44,208 bases of DNA, taken from the NCBI GenBank assembly GCA_900316565.1, contig ONDK01000015.1:1-44208 (forward strand), written 5' to 3'. Positions 15,986 through 23,539 of this stretch are shown piece after piece. The stretch is from an uncultured Prevotella sp. (GTDB taxonomy: Bacteria > Bacteroidota > Bacteroidia > Bacteroidales > Bacteroidaceae). The position numbers and the translations under genes are program-made. Under the pieces are notes generated by a model. That model had not been told where the DNA came from and searched no databases. It saw only the letters and a program-made list of their open reading frames with translations. The first letter of the stretch is position 1. Each line of letters opens with the position of its first letter.

Positions 15986-17294
15986 CGAATGTTCCTTTAT
16001 TATATACTGTGTGTCCGTTGCAGATGGTTCTCTCCACTTGCCATTGGTATTCATGGCCTTCCATGGGACTCCACTTGCACGAACTCTTTATCTTATCCTT
16101 TGTCAATGTCCATGGGCTGTGCGGCCTGACAACGGTGATGTCGGCCTTGAAGCCCTCACGGAGGAAGCCGCGTCCGTCGACCTCGAAGAGCCTGGCCGGG
16201 TTATGTGCCATGAGCTCCACCATACGCTCCATTGTCAGTACGCCGCTGTCGACAAGTTCCAGCATCGTGGGCAGTGAGAACTGCACCATCGGCATGCCGC
16301 TGGCAGCTTTCCGGCACCCTCCCTGCTTCTGTGCCAGGAGGTGCGGGGCGTGGTCTGTGCCAATGGTTGTTATCCTTCCGTCGGCCAGTGCCTTCCGGAG
16401 TTCGTCGCGGTCCTCTCTGGTCTTCACGGCGGGATTGCATTTTATCAGTGCTCCCTTTGTCTTATAGTCGTCGGCATCAAAGTAGAGATGCGCGATGACA
16501 GCCTCCAGGGTGATGAGACCCTTCGCGGCTTCCGCCGTCCGGGTGAGCTCCCTGACCTCCTTTGCCGTCGACACGTGGGCTATATGGAGCCGCGTCCCGA
16601 ACTCCCCGGCGAGTTCTGCGGCCAGTGAGGAACTCCTCCAGCACGCCTCTTCGGACCGTATTACTGGATGGAGCTCTATGGCGGGGTCGTCGCCGTACCG
16701 CTCACGAGCGCGCCGCATGTTCTCGGTGATTATCGTCGTGTCCTCACAGTGCGTCATCAGCGGCAGACGGAGCTCGGCGCAGGTGCGAAAGATATCCTTC
16801 AGCGCGTCCATGCGGTCTACGAGCATGTTGCCCGTCGACGCACCCATGAACAGCTTTATTCCCGGTATGCGGTGGCGGTCCAGGGTCTTGAGCAGACCGC
16901 TATTGTCGTTGGTGGCACCGAAGAAAAAGCTGTAGTTGACGTGTGAGTCCTTTTCAGCACGCCGGAACTTATCGTTCAGGGCCTCTAAAGTTGTGGTCTG
17001 CGGGTTGGTGTTGGGCATCTCGAAGTAGGTCGTCACACCACCGTAGGCGGCAGCGCGGCTCTCGCTTTCTATCGTAGCCTTTTCCGTCATCCCCGGCTCA
17101 CGGAAGTGTACGTGCTCGTCGATGATGCCGGGTAAAACGAAACAACCCGTGGCATCGATTGTCTCGTCGTATGTGCCACGGGGTATCTCCTCTCCTTCCA
17201 ATATGTTGCTGATGCGGTCGTCGTCGATAACTATGGAACCGGCGTAGCGCCGTCCCTCGTTGACGATGGTCCCGCCATAAATCAGTGTTCTCAT
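15945..17294 (-). CDS. pyrC: Dihydroorotase
   Basis: It catalyses ring closure of carbamoyl-aspartate to dihydroorotate in pyrimidine synthesis. Zinc-ligand and substrate motifs of class I amidohydrolase-type dihydroorotases are present: DEHVHFREPGMTEKATIESES near residues 60-80, the PNTNP loop, MTHCED, LHIAHVSTAKE and IGTDHAPH near 310. The 449-aa length is typical of this class. The gene starts 4 bp inside the preceding lipoprotein gene and overlaps the MetH-reactivation gene, so it is the centre of a tightly packed operon. Confidence 0.95.
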   Translation of the reverse strand: MRTLIYGGTIVNEGRRYAGSIVIDDDRISNILEGEEIPRGTYDETIDATGCFVLPGIIDEHVHFREPGMTEKATIESESRAAAYGGVTTYFEMPNTNPQTTTLEALNDKFRRAEKDSHVNYSFFFGATNDNSGLLKTLDRHRIPGIKLFMGASTGNMLVDRMDALKDIFRTCAELRLPLMTHCEDTTIITENMRRARERYGDDPAIELHPVIRSEEACWRSSSLAAELAGEFGTRLHIAHVSTAKEVRELTRTAEAAKGLITLEAVIAHLYFDADDYKTKGALIKCNPAVKTREDRDELRKALADGRITTIGTDHAPHLLAQKQGGCRKAASGMPMVQFSLPTMLELVDSGVLTMERMVELMAHNPARLFEVDGRGFLREGFKADITVVRPHSPWTLTKDKIKSSCKWSPMEGHEYQWQVERTICNGHTVYNKGTFDEAYRGEAVIFRS

Positions 17295-18115
17295 TTGCTG
17301 TTCTTTGTGCTGTCGCCGGCCATCTCGTTTGGAGTGGGGGCTGCTGGTACATCGCCCGTGCCGGCAGCGTCCTGACCGTTATACTGCGGTGTGGGTGCAG
17401 CCATTCCCGTGCTTATATCCTCCAGCCTCTTGGCCGACTCCATATATTCCTTTATGTAGCGGTTGTTCTTGAACTGCGGTGTGGCCTTGCTCATGACGTC
17501 CTCCACCCACGGCGTGAGTATCGGCTGCGGGTAGAGAGCCTGTGCCACCATGATGAATATGCCCGGTCCGAGGACGTTGTCGAAGTTGTCGGTAACGTAT
17601 TTCATCACCAGGTCATCTATCTTCTGGTCGAGCTTCGCACTTGCTGCCGCTATCCTTCTGTTGGCCTCGTCTTCGCTGAGCCCGTCCATGATATATTGTG
17701 AATGGCGGCTCTCGAGGTTCTCGTAGTCGTCGTCAATCTGATAGAAGCCGCGCAGGAACTCGTTGAGTTTGTCGTTGAGCGGTGTTCCCGTACGTGTGGT
17801 GGAACTTGGAGCGTCGTTGATCTTCACCGTGATGTCGCCATCCTCAAGGATAAGGGGAATGGTTGGCGTCTGGTCATCGAGATATATTGTAGCCCATTTA
17901 GCACTGTCCATGCGCCCTGCGAAAGAGAATTCTCCATGTATGACATCACAGGAGTCCACATGTTTCCAGTTGTCCCCGTCCGGAACTTGTAGGTATAGTT
18001 TCTGCCCGTCCATCATCGATACGTTTGACGTACCGTTGATGTTATAAGTGTTTCCGCAGGAAACAAGTGTAGAGATAGCTAAAATCGCATTTAGAACTTT
18101 CATCGTTGCCTTCAT
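17291..18115 (-). CDS. DUF4369-type lipoprotein
   Basis: The product has a lipoprotein signal (MKATMKVLNAILAISTLVSC) and should be anchored in the envelope. Residues 30-110 form the DUF4369 beta-domain (LYLQVPDGDNWKHVDSCDV...GEFSFAGRMD), which in Bacteroidetes often precedes a thioredoxin-like domain. Here the thioredoxin part is missing; instead there is a helical region and a low-complexity, proline- and alanine-rich tail (residues 240-274). The start at 18115 was chosen because the upstream TTG at 18142 lies too close to the -7 box at 18132-18139. It shares a 4-bp overlap with pyrC. Function is unknown. Confidence 0.8.
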   Translation of the reverse strand: MKATMKVLNAILAISTLVSCGNTYNINGTSNVSMMDGQKLYLQVPDGDNWKHVDSCDVIHGEFSFAGRMDSAKWATIYLDDQTPTIPLILEDGDITVKINDAPSSTTRTGTPLNDKLNEFLRGFYQIDDDYENLESRHSQYIMDGLSEDEANRRIAAASAKLDQKIDDLVMKYVTDNFDNVLGPGIFIMVAQALYPQPILTPWVEDVMSKATPQFKNNRYIKEYMESAKRLEDISTGMAAPTPQYNGQDAAGTGDVPAAPTPNEMAGDSTKNSK

Positions 18116-18131
18116 ACTTGTATCGTAAAGA

Positions 18132-18139
18132 CAAAAGTA
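18132..18139 (-). promoter_or_regulatory. -7 box (TACTTTTG) of the lipoprotein-pyrC operon
   Basis: TAnnTTTG match on the minus strand, 16 bp upstream of the chosen lipoprotein start. It implies a very short 5' leader. Confidence 0.65.
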
Positions 18140-18190
18140 CAATCAATAAATGATGTGGAAAAATAAATTTATTGTATTTAAAACAAAAGC

Positions 18191-18655
18191 CTACTCTTTT
18201 ATGTTTTTTTCAGTTTTCCGTTCTTCCTTTTTGAGCTCATAGGATATACGGTTCATGCTGTACAACTCCAGTACGGCGGCGACGAGCAGTGCGACGACCC
18301 ATTTGTTGTTGACATACTTCATATAGCTCTCGTAAGCCTCGAAGTTCATCACGTCGTGGTTGTGCCATACCGTAGCCTGGAAGAGCAGATGCCACGCGTT
18401 CTCGAACATCAGCAGTCCGGCGATGATGAACGCCACGTCGGCAAGGGTCATAATGCTCCTGAGGCGCCTCAGCGTCAGCGATGTGCCCTCGTAGCGCTGT
18501 GCTATCTGCATGGCGGCGAAGAGCACCGTCCCTATGAGGAAGATTATTGACACCACCTTCGGCGCCACGGCGAAGACGTATAGTCCCACTCCCGCGACCA
18601 TCATTATTCCACCGAGGATGTAAAGGATAGTCTGTACTTTATTCAACTGTCTCAT
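18191..18655 (-). CDS. Four-helix membrane protein of unknown function (154 aa)
   Basis: Not recognised as a named family. Four hydrophobic segments are visible (about residues 9-30, 34-50, 68-88 and 118-134), followed by a charged KKEERKTEKNIKE tail that should be cytoplasmic. The gene overlaps the end of divIC by 17 bp, so the pair is co-transcribed; this arrangement hints at an envelope or division-related role but does not prove it. Confidence 0.8.
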   Translation of the reverse strand: MRQLNKVQTILYILGGIMMVAGVGLYVFAVAPKVVSIIFLIGTVLFAAMQIAQRYEGTSLTLRRLRSIMTLADVAFIIAGLLMFENAWHLLFQATVWHNHDVMNFEAYESYMKYVNNKWVVALLVAAVLELYSMNRISYELKKEERKTEKNIKE

Positions 18656-18983
18656 TGTCTATACTGTTGTCGGAAGTCTTCTCGTCGGTCGACAGGACGA
18701 AGATGTCCTCGTCGTCCTTCTTCATGAAGTAGCGCTCACGGGCTATGCGCGATATCTCGTTAGGGTCGCGCTGCAGCTCCTTCAGTTCCTCGGAGTCCTT
18801 CTGGTATCTTTGCTCATACTTGGCTATCTCCTCCTTAAGGTCGGAAATCTGATATTCCAGCTCAATGTTCTTTATGATACTGTCCTCATCGAGGAATCCC
18901 ACGATGAGGATACCTAAGATGATGGTTATCTGGTACTTGAACCGGGTAATCAGTTGCCATATAGTAGATGCGAACTTTGTCAC
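18639..18983 (-). CDS. Septum formation initiator DivIC/FtsB-like protein
   Basis: The 114-aa protein has a short cytoplasmic N-terminus, one membrane helix (about residues 17-30), then a coiled coil (IELEYQISDLKEEIAKYEQRYQKD). The DivIC-type end reads RDPNEISRIARERYFMKKDDEDIFVL. It should join FtsL and FtsQ/DivIB at the division septum. The start codon is GTG at 18983; no in-frame ATG precedes the membrane helix. A TACTTTTG -7 box lies at 19010-19017, and a bidirectional terminator lies just upstream. Confidence 0.88.
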   Translation of the reverse strand: MTKFASTIWQLITRFKYQITIILGILIVGFLDEDSIIKNIELEYQISDLKEEIAKYEQRYQKDSEELKELQRDPNEISRIARERYFMKKDDEDIFVLSTDEKTSDNSIDNETVE

Positions 18984-19009
18984 TTCTTTCTTCTTTCTCT
19001 TTTAGATTG

Positions 19010-19017
19010 CAAAAGTA
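19010..19017 (-). promoter_or_regulatory. -7 box (TACTTTTG) of the divIC operon
   Basis: Minus-strand TAnnTTTG element 26 bp upstream of the GTG start of divIC. Confidence 0.65.
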
Positions 19018-19022
19018 AGAAA

Positions 19023-19060
19023 TAATCCCGACAAACGTGCCGGGATTAATTTTTTTTATT
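19023..19060. terminator. Terminator separating the 169-aa lipoprotein gene from divIC
   Basis: TAATCCCG and CGGGATTA (19023-19048) flank a 10-nt loop. A T8 run follows on the plus strand, and on the minus strand A8 precedes it while TTATTTCTT follows. It ends the 19186-19695 transcript and insulates the divIC promoter. Confidence 0.65.
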
Positions 19061-19185
19061 CTTTTCGAGTTCCGCAGTTATAGTATTTACGCCTATAGAT
19101 AAGGTATCTAAAAGCCATACTACATTGGCAGAAGTCGTTTGCTCTCGCTTACTAATCACGTAATTGAGAACTTAAGGAACTTGAA

Positions 19186-19695
19186 TTATTCTTCTTTACT
19201 TCCCTGCAGCGTGTTGGGCTTGGACCAGTAGGAGTTGTCGTACCAGTCGTCGTACCAGCTGTCTATCTTATATAGTTCCGCGGTACCTATGACATCGCCC
19301 GTTTCGTAGTCGTAGGCTTTCATCAGCATACGGACATTGTCGCTGTAGGTCCCCTCCATTCTGAAGTCGAGGGCTATGACCTTACCGTTGTCATACTTGA
19401 AATAGATATATCCGTTGTCAACGGTCCAGTTGAAGCCTATAGCCGTATAGTGGCGGCTGCTGTTGTAGTCGCGCTCTCTGCCGTAGCCGCCGTATTTGTT
19501 CGTCCGTACTATGTCGAGCTGGGTGTAGTGGTAGTCGGTGCCGTAGCCCAACTCATCGTAGAAGTTCGTGCCCATCTGCCCTTCCCAGTATCCTTCGAAG
19601 AAGTATGCTGTGTCGGCATCATCGTCGGTGTCGCAGCCGGAGAGCGAGAACATCGCCACGGCAAGCATTAGGAACAGTGCTATTTTCTTTTTCAT
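19186..19695 (-). CDS. Lipoprotein of unknown function (169 aa)
   Basis: A lipobox (FSLSGC) follows a hydrophobic signal, so this is an envelope lipoprotein. The mature part starts with an acidic DTDDDADTA tract and continues with FEGYWEGQMGTNFYDELGYG, a beta-rich lipocalin-like pattern common in small Bacteroidetes lipoproteins; GYWEG at the start is typical of that type. The C-terminus is rich in tyrosine and tryptophan (SWYDDWYDNSYW). Monocistronic: a TACCTTTG -7 box lies at 19743-19750 and a terminator at 19023-19060. Confidence 0.78.
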   Translation of the reverse strand: MKKKIALFLMLAVAMFSLSGCDTDDDADTAYFFEGYWEGQMGTNFYDELGYGTDYHYTQLDIVRTNKYGGYGRERDYNSSRHYTAIGFNWTVDNGYIYFKYDNGKVIALDFRMEGTYSDNVRMLMKAYDYETGDVIGTAELYKIDSWYDDWYDNSYWSKPNTLQGSKEE

Positions 19696-19742
19696 CTTGG
19701 ATTATAATGTTTGTAGAAATTACACATATTGATTGTCGGACA

Positions 19743-19750
19743 CAAAGGTA
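19743..19750 (-). promoter_or_regulatory. -7 box (TACCTTTG) of the 169-aa lipoprotein gene
   Basis: Minus-strand TAnnTTTG element about 48 bp upstream of the start codon, divergent from the glutathione peroxidase promoter. Confidence 0.6.
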
Positions 19751-19811
19751 CTGCAATTTGTCAATAAAACAAAATAAAATGTTATTTTGTTTCTATCTCA
19801 ATAAAAATGAT

Positions 19812-19819
19812 TACTTTTG
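19812..19819 (+). promoter_or_regulatory. -7 box (TACTTTTG) of the glutathione peroxidase gene
   Basis: Plus-strand TAnnTTTG element, with a TTTG at 19786-19789 placed 22 bp upstream as a possible -33 element. Confidence 0.65.
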
Positions 19820-19877
19820 CAAGACATTTGAAAACGAAATAAAGAAAGATAAATATTTATAATCATTAAGTGAAAAA

Positions 19878-20432
19878 ATGAGAACAGTTTATGAATTCAC
19901 TGTCAAGGACAGAAAAGGAAATGGTGTCAGCCTGAAAGAGTACTCTAACGAGGTCTTGCTCATCGTCAACACAGCCACGCGCTGCGGGTTCACCCCACAG
20001 TATACTGAGCTGGAGCGCCTTTACGAGACATATCACGCTCAGGGCTTTGAAATTCTCGACTTCCCATGCAACCAGTTTGGACAGCAGGCACCGGGAACGG
20101 ACGAGAGCATACACAATTTCTGTAAGCTGAACTATGGCACGGAATTCCCGCAGTTCAAGAAGCTGAAGGTCAACGGCGACGACGCAGACCCTCTGTTCAA
20201 GTTCCTAAAGGAACAGAAAGGCTTCGCCGGCTTCGACATGACAAACAAGATAGCACCGGTGCTCGTCGAGATGTTCGACAAGGACAACCCAGGATGGCGT
20301 GAGACACCGGACATCAAATGGAACTTCACCAAGTTCCTCATCAACAAGAAAGGACAGGTCGTCGCACGCTTCGAGCCGACAGAGAAAATCGAAAACGTCG
20401 AGGAGGCGATAAAGGAAGAGCTGAAGAAGTAA
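19878..20432 (+). CDS. Glutathione peroxidase family protein (cysteine type)
   Basis: The protein reduces peroxides with thiols; bacterial Cys-type members usually use thioredoxin. The peroxidatic cysteine is C36 in NTATRCGFTPQY. The second conserved block FPCNQFGQQ holds C64 (the resolving-cysteine position in thioredoxin-dependent members) and the catalytic glutamine near residue 69-70. The tryptophan/asparagine pair appears in IKWNFTKFLI. The 184-aa length is normal and no signal peptide is present, so it is cytoplasmic. Its neighbour trxB encodes the reductase that would recharge thioredoxin, which suggests a functional link. Confidence 0.93.
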   Translation: MRTVYEFTVKDRKGNGVSLKEYSNEVLLIVNTATRCGFTPQYTELERLYETYHAQGFEILDFPCNQFGQQAPGTDESIHNFCKLNYGTEFPQFKKLKVNGDDADPLFKFLKEQKGFAGFDMTNKIAPVLVEMFDKDNPGWRETPDIKWNFTKFLINKKGQVVARFEPTEKIENVEEAIKEELKK

Positions 20433-20433
20433 T

Positions 20434-20510
20434 AAAGCCTCCCCAAACCCCTCAAAGCCTCCCCAAGCCCCTCAAAGCCTCCCCAAGCCCCTCCGAATGG
20501 AGGGGATGTT
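20434..20510. repeat. 20-bp tandem repeats ending in a palindrome (left end of a 36-bp inverted repeat)
   Basis: Three 20-bp units starting AAAGCCTCCCC follow directly after the glutathione peroxidase stop codon. The last runs into a hairpin CCCCTCC-GAAT-GGAGGGG (20488-20505). Positions 20475-20510 are the exact reverse complement of 21151-21186 inside trxB. Confidence 0.85.
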
Positions 20511-20552
20511 GAAATGTTAGTCGGGAGATATTATACGGGGGTTATACATTAA

Positions 20553-20560
20553 TATCTTTG
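20553..20560 (+). promoter_or_regulatory. -7 box (TATCTTTG) of the DUF559 gene
   Basis: Plus-strand TAnnTTTG element 8 bp before the first ATG of the DUF559 gene. The second ATG (20574) is the likelier start given the inferred transcription start near 20567. Confidence 0.55.
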
Positions 20561-20567
20561 ATAGTGG

Positions 20568-20963
20568 ATGCTTATGGATAAGGAGAAGCGATTTCGATAT
20601 GCCTATGAGACTGCCGATGCTATGGACTATGGACTCCTTAAGGAACATGCCAAGGAAAGCAGGCGGCAGCCAACGGAAGCGGAGGCCCTCCTTTGGGAAC
20701 AACTGCGGGGGAACAAGCTCTCTGTGCATTTTCGTCGACAACATCCTATCGGTCCGTATATCGCCGACTTCATATCAATAAAGAAAAAGCTTGTCGTTGA
20801 GGTCGATGGTGAATATCATTCTGACGCAGAACAGCAACGATTGGATGAGGACCGCTCACGTTACCTTGCATCATTGGGCTACAGAGTCTTGCGATTCACC
20901 AATTACGACGTAATCCATAATATGGAAAAAGTCCTCTCAACCATCATCCACTCTTTCAACTAA
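20568..20963 (+). CDS. DUF559/Vsr-like endonuclease domain protein
   Basis: The 131-aa protein is a PD-(D/E)XK-type nuclease of the DUF559 family, related in fold to the very-short-patch repair enzyme. Diagnostic segments are RRQPTEAEALLWEQLRG, HFRRQHPIGPYIADFISI, LVVEVDGEYHS (D and E-x-D catalytic residues) and YRVLRFTNYDVIHNMEKVL. Its biological role is not established for the family. The gene sits between two exact copies, in opposite orientation, of a 36-bp palindromic repeat and has its own promoter, so it looks like a discrete insertion between glutathione peroxidase and trxB. The ATG at 20574 is an alternative start. Confidence 0.88.
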   Translation: MLMDKEKRFRYAYETADAMDYGLLKEHAKESRRQPTEAEALLWEQLRGNKLSVHFRRQHPIGPYIADFISIKKKLVVEVDGEYHSDAEQQRLDEDRSRYLASLGYRVLRFTNYDVIHNMEKVLSTIIHSFN

Positions 20964-21063
20964 CGGATAGCGTTTGAGCCCTTGTTCCTATACAACTAAC
21001 GGATAGCGTTTGAGCCCTCTGTATCTATACAACCGGGCATCGTTTGTCGTCTTTGTTCTTATA
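20957..21063 (+). repeat. Three ~36-bp tandem repeats downstream of the DUF559 gene
   Basis: Units start at 20957, 20993 and 21030; the first two are nearly identical (CAACTAACGGATAGCGTTTG core, ending CTATA), the third is diverged. The first overlaps the DUF559 stop codon. They lie in the leader region of trxB, and no -7 box was found there. Confidence 0.75.
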
Positions 21064-21131
21064 TAACAAACAGACAACACACCTGTTCGTTTCATATTAA
21101 TTTAACTAATAAATAGAAGAAAGGAAAAAAT

Positions 21132-22169
21132 ATGTTTAACTCGGATTCTAAACATCCCCTCCATTCGGAGGGGCTTGGGGAGGCTTCCTCTGAGAGGCTT
21201 GAAAAGGCTTCCTCTGAGGTGCGTGAAAAGGCTTCCTCTGAGGTCACTCCTCTTGTTATCATAGGCTCCGGCCCTGCCGGCTACACCGCCGCTATCTATG
21301 CAGGCCGTGCCAATCTCAGTCCCGTGCTCTACTGCGGTATGCAGATGGGTGGACAGCTCACCACGACGACCATTGTGGAGAACTTCCCGGGATACCCCGA
21401 TGGTGTCGATGCCAACCAGATGATGATGGACCTGCAGACGCAGGCACGCCGTTTCGGTGCCGACATCCGTGACGGTATCATCACAAAGGCCGACTTGTCA
21501 AAGCGTCCATTCACGCTGACCACCGACCGCGGTGAAGAGCTGAAAGCCGACAGTATTATCATCGCCACCGGAGCAAGCGCCAAGTACCTTGGACTGCCCG
21601 ACGAGGAGAAATATAAAGGAGAGGGCGTCAGCGCCTGCGCTACCTGCGACGGCTTCTTCTATCGTAAGAAGGTCGTCGCTGTCGTCGGTGGTGGCGACAC
21701 TGCCTGCGAGGAGGCCACCTATCTCGCAGGTCTCTGTAAGAAGGTGTACATGATTGTGCGCAAGCCGTTCCTCCGTGCCAGCGACATCATGAAGAAACGC
21801 GTTGAGGATACGGAGAATATCGAGATCCTTTATGAGACCAATACCCTCGGCCTCTACGGCGACAACGGTGTAGAGGGCGCTCACGTGGTATTCCGCAAGG
21901 GTGAGGCCGACGAGCGTAAGTACGACCTGCCTATCGACGGCTTCTTCCTCGCCATCGGCCATAAGCCGAACACGGACCTGTTCCGCGGACAGCTCGACCT
22001 CGACGAGCAGGGTTATATCCTCACCAAGGGTGTCACCACCGAGACGAGTGTGCCGGGAGTCTTCGCTGCCGGCGACTGCGCCGATCCTCTTTACCGGCAG
22101 GCCGTCGTCGCCGCTGGCTCTGGCTGCAAGGCTGCCCTCGACGCACAGAAGTTCCTGGCGGAGAACTGA
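21132..22169 (+). CDS. trxB: Thioredoxin reductase with a repeat-encoded N-terminal extension
   Basis: This flavoenzyme passes electrons from NADPH to thioredoxin. It has the FAD-binding GSGPAGYTAAIYAGRA, the redox pair CATC in ACATCDGFF, the NADPH site VVGGGDTACEEATYLA, and the C-terminal GVFAAGDCADP. The normal protein begins near VTPLVIIGSG at about residue 38. The preceding 37 residues come from DNA shared with the repeat at 20475-20510 (HPLHSEGLGEA) plus three 24-bp units giving KASSEV-type octapeptides. The ATG at 21132 has a purine-rich leader (AGAAGAAAGGAAAAA) and there is no other ATG before residue 70, so the extension is probably translated. Confidence 0.93.
   Translation: MFNSDSKHPLHSEGLGEASSERLEKASSEVREKASSEVTPLVIIGSGPAGYTAAIYAGRANLSPVLYCGMQMGGQLTTTTIVENFPGYPDGVDANQMMMDLQTQARRFGADIRDGIITKADLSKRPFTLTTDRGEELKADSIIIATGASAKYLGLPDEEKYKGEGVSACATCDGFFYRKKVVAVVGGGDTACEEATYLAGLCKKVYMIVRKPFLRASDIMKKRVEDTENIEILYETNTLGLYGDNGVEGAHVVFRKGEADERKYDLPIDGFFLAIGHKPNTDLFRGQLDLDEQGYILTKGVTTETSVPGVFAAGDCADPLYRQAVVAAGSGCKAALDAQKFLAEN
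21151..21248. repeat. Right copy of the 36-bp inverted repeat plus 24-bp tandem units inside trxB
   Basis: Positions 21151-21186 are the exact inverse of 20475-20510, including the CCCCTCC-ATTC-GGAGGGG hairpin. Three 24-bp units with core GGCTTCCTCTGAG follow, all in frame with trxB. Confidence 0.85.
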
Positions 22170-22252
22170 TTATTGGCTATCCTTTTTATAATATTCAAGT
22201 TTCTAAAGTTGCTTGATAACTTGATTTATAGGGTAATAGAAACGATATGTGC

Positions 22253-22624
22253 CAATGTAGGGGATAGACCCCACCCCTACGTTGGGTGACAGAGGACTCT
22301 TTCGCTTGGAGGATGGGGAGAACCACCACCCCTACGTTGGATTCTATTGTTTTCCGCAAAGCGGGTGTAGCCGGTGGTGATGCAGCGACGTCCCACCAAT
22401 GTAGGGGTGGGGTTTATCCCCATCCTCCACGGGTTTAAATGTGTTTTTCCCCCTCCCCTTAGGGGAGACAAATGGGTCTTGTTCTTGGCGGATGGGGATA
22501 ACCCCCACCCCTACACTTGGCGACAGAGGCGTCTTTCGCTTGGCGGATGGGGATAACCCCCACCCCTACACTTGGCGACAGAGGCGTCTTTCGCTTGGAG
22601 GATGGGGATAAACCCCACCCCTAC
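22253..22624. repeat. REP-like array Ia (palindromic GTAG units, both orientations)
   Basis: The unit, read as GTAG on its sense strand, is a tetranucleotide followed by an imperfect hairpin with core TGGGG-TTTAT-CCCCA and outer GG/CC pairs across a one-base mismatch. Minus-oriented copies lie at 22308-22334, 22487-22514, 22542-22569 and 22597-22624 (the last three in 55-bp tandem period); a plus-oriented copy lies at 22401-22428. A degenerate copy is at 22253-22286. The opposed copies are separated by a 66-bp spacer (22335-22400), and the next spacer (22429-22486) carries CTCCCC/GGGGAG. The organisation is that of REP/BIME repeats. Confidence 0.85.
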
Positions 22625-22855
22625 ATTGGGTGATAGATGTTCCCGTAGAATGAGCGCAGCCAGATAAGCTGATGGGGGATTACACACGGTGCCTCGGCTG
22701 ACTCTCGATAACCCCAGGCTAGGCGAGCGCAGCGAGTGCAGTTTTAGTGACTTAAGGAATGAATCAATCTGCACAGATTGATGGACGGCCACAAGGGCCG
22801 CGCCCTGCAAGCGGATGCCGCTCCCGTGAACAAGAAAAGGGGAGCGAACAATTCA
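22625..22855. repeat. Junction segment with a decayed copy of the ~300-bp element
   Basis: Positions 22625-22688 recur almost unchanged at 44037-44100, directly before another copy of the large element. A decayed left part follows at 22689-22740 (GTGCCTCGG, CCCCAGGCT, GAGCGCAGCGAG). The remaining bases hold short palindromes: CAATCTGCACAGATTG (22765-22780) and CGGCC-ACAAG-GGCCG (22786-22800). No gene is visible. Confidence 0.7.
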
Positions 22856-23154
22856 GTGCCTCGGAGAGGCACACTCTCAGTAACCCCAGACTAAGTGAGC
22901 GAAGCGAACGCAGTCTGGGGGATAAATCGAAAGGAGAGTGTCAACTCAGAGCCTCGGAGAGGTTCAGACACGTAGTGTGTACATTAATAGCTATTTGCCT
23001 TTAGTCCTATAAGACAACTATTAGGGTATAATGATGAACACTACGTGTATGTACCTCTCCGAGGCACGGAGTTGGTTTCGCCATCTATTTACCCCAGGCT
23101 GCGCTCGCTTCGCTCGCTTAGCCTGGGGTTACTGAGAGCCAGCCTCTCCGAGGC
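22856..23154. repeat. Composite inverted-repeat element B, copy 1 (~300 bp)
   Basis: The element begins GTGCCTCGGAGAGGCAC and ends with the inverse GCCTCTCCGAGGC. Each half holds a GCCTC/GAGGC hairpin and a CCCCAGRCT/AGYCTGGGG hairpin with inner GAGCGAAGCGA. The left half also has an ACACTCTC/GAGAGTGT stem enclosing the second hairpin. The centre is an AT-rich ~60-bp segment (CTATAAGACAAC core) flanked by inverted CACGTAGTG sequences. No ORF. A second complete copy is at 25105-25398 and a partial copy at 44101-44208. Confidence 0.85.
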
Positions 23155-23174
23155 TGTAAGTCGCTGGGGCTCTT

Positions 23175-23502
23175 TGAGGATGGGGATAAACCCCACCCCT
23201 ACATTGGATTCCATTGTTTTCCGCAAAGCGAGTACAGCCGGTGGTGATGCAGCGATGTCCCACCAATGTAGGGGTGGGGTTTATCCCCATCCTCAACGGG
23301 TTTAAATGTGTTTTTCCCCTCCCCTTAGGGGAGACAAATGGGTCTTGTTCTTGGCGGATGGGGATAAACCCCACCCCTACATTTGGTGACAGAGGACTCT
23401 TACGCTTGGAGGATGGGGATAAACCCCACCCCTACACTTGGTGACAGAGGTTTCTTTCGCTTGGAGGATGGGGATAACCCCCACATTGGGTACTACAGCA
23501 CC
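23175..23502. repeat. REP-like array Ib (duplicate of array Ia)
   Basis: It repeats the order of array Ia: a minus-oriented unit (23175-23202), a 65-bp spacer, a plus-oriented unit (23268-23295), a spacer with CCCCTTAGGGG, then minus-oriented units at 23353-23380 and 23408-23435 in 55-bp period. A last unit at 23463 is truncated and runs into CATTGGGTACTACAGCACC, the minisatellite motif seen at 25811. Spacers match those in array Ia closely, so the two blocks are a duplication flanking element B. Confidence 0.85.
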
Positions 23503-23539
23503 GTTTTGTGCTTGTAGTTTTTTACTTGCAAAGCTGGAT

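Noticed and set aside
22487-22624. Regular 55-bp period considered as a CRISPR array
   Set aside because: The whole 55-bp unit is repeated, including the supposed spacers, which differ hardly at all; no cas genes are present.
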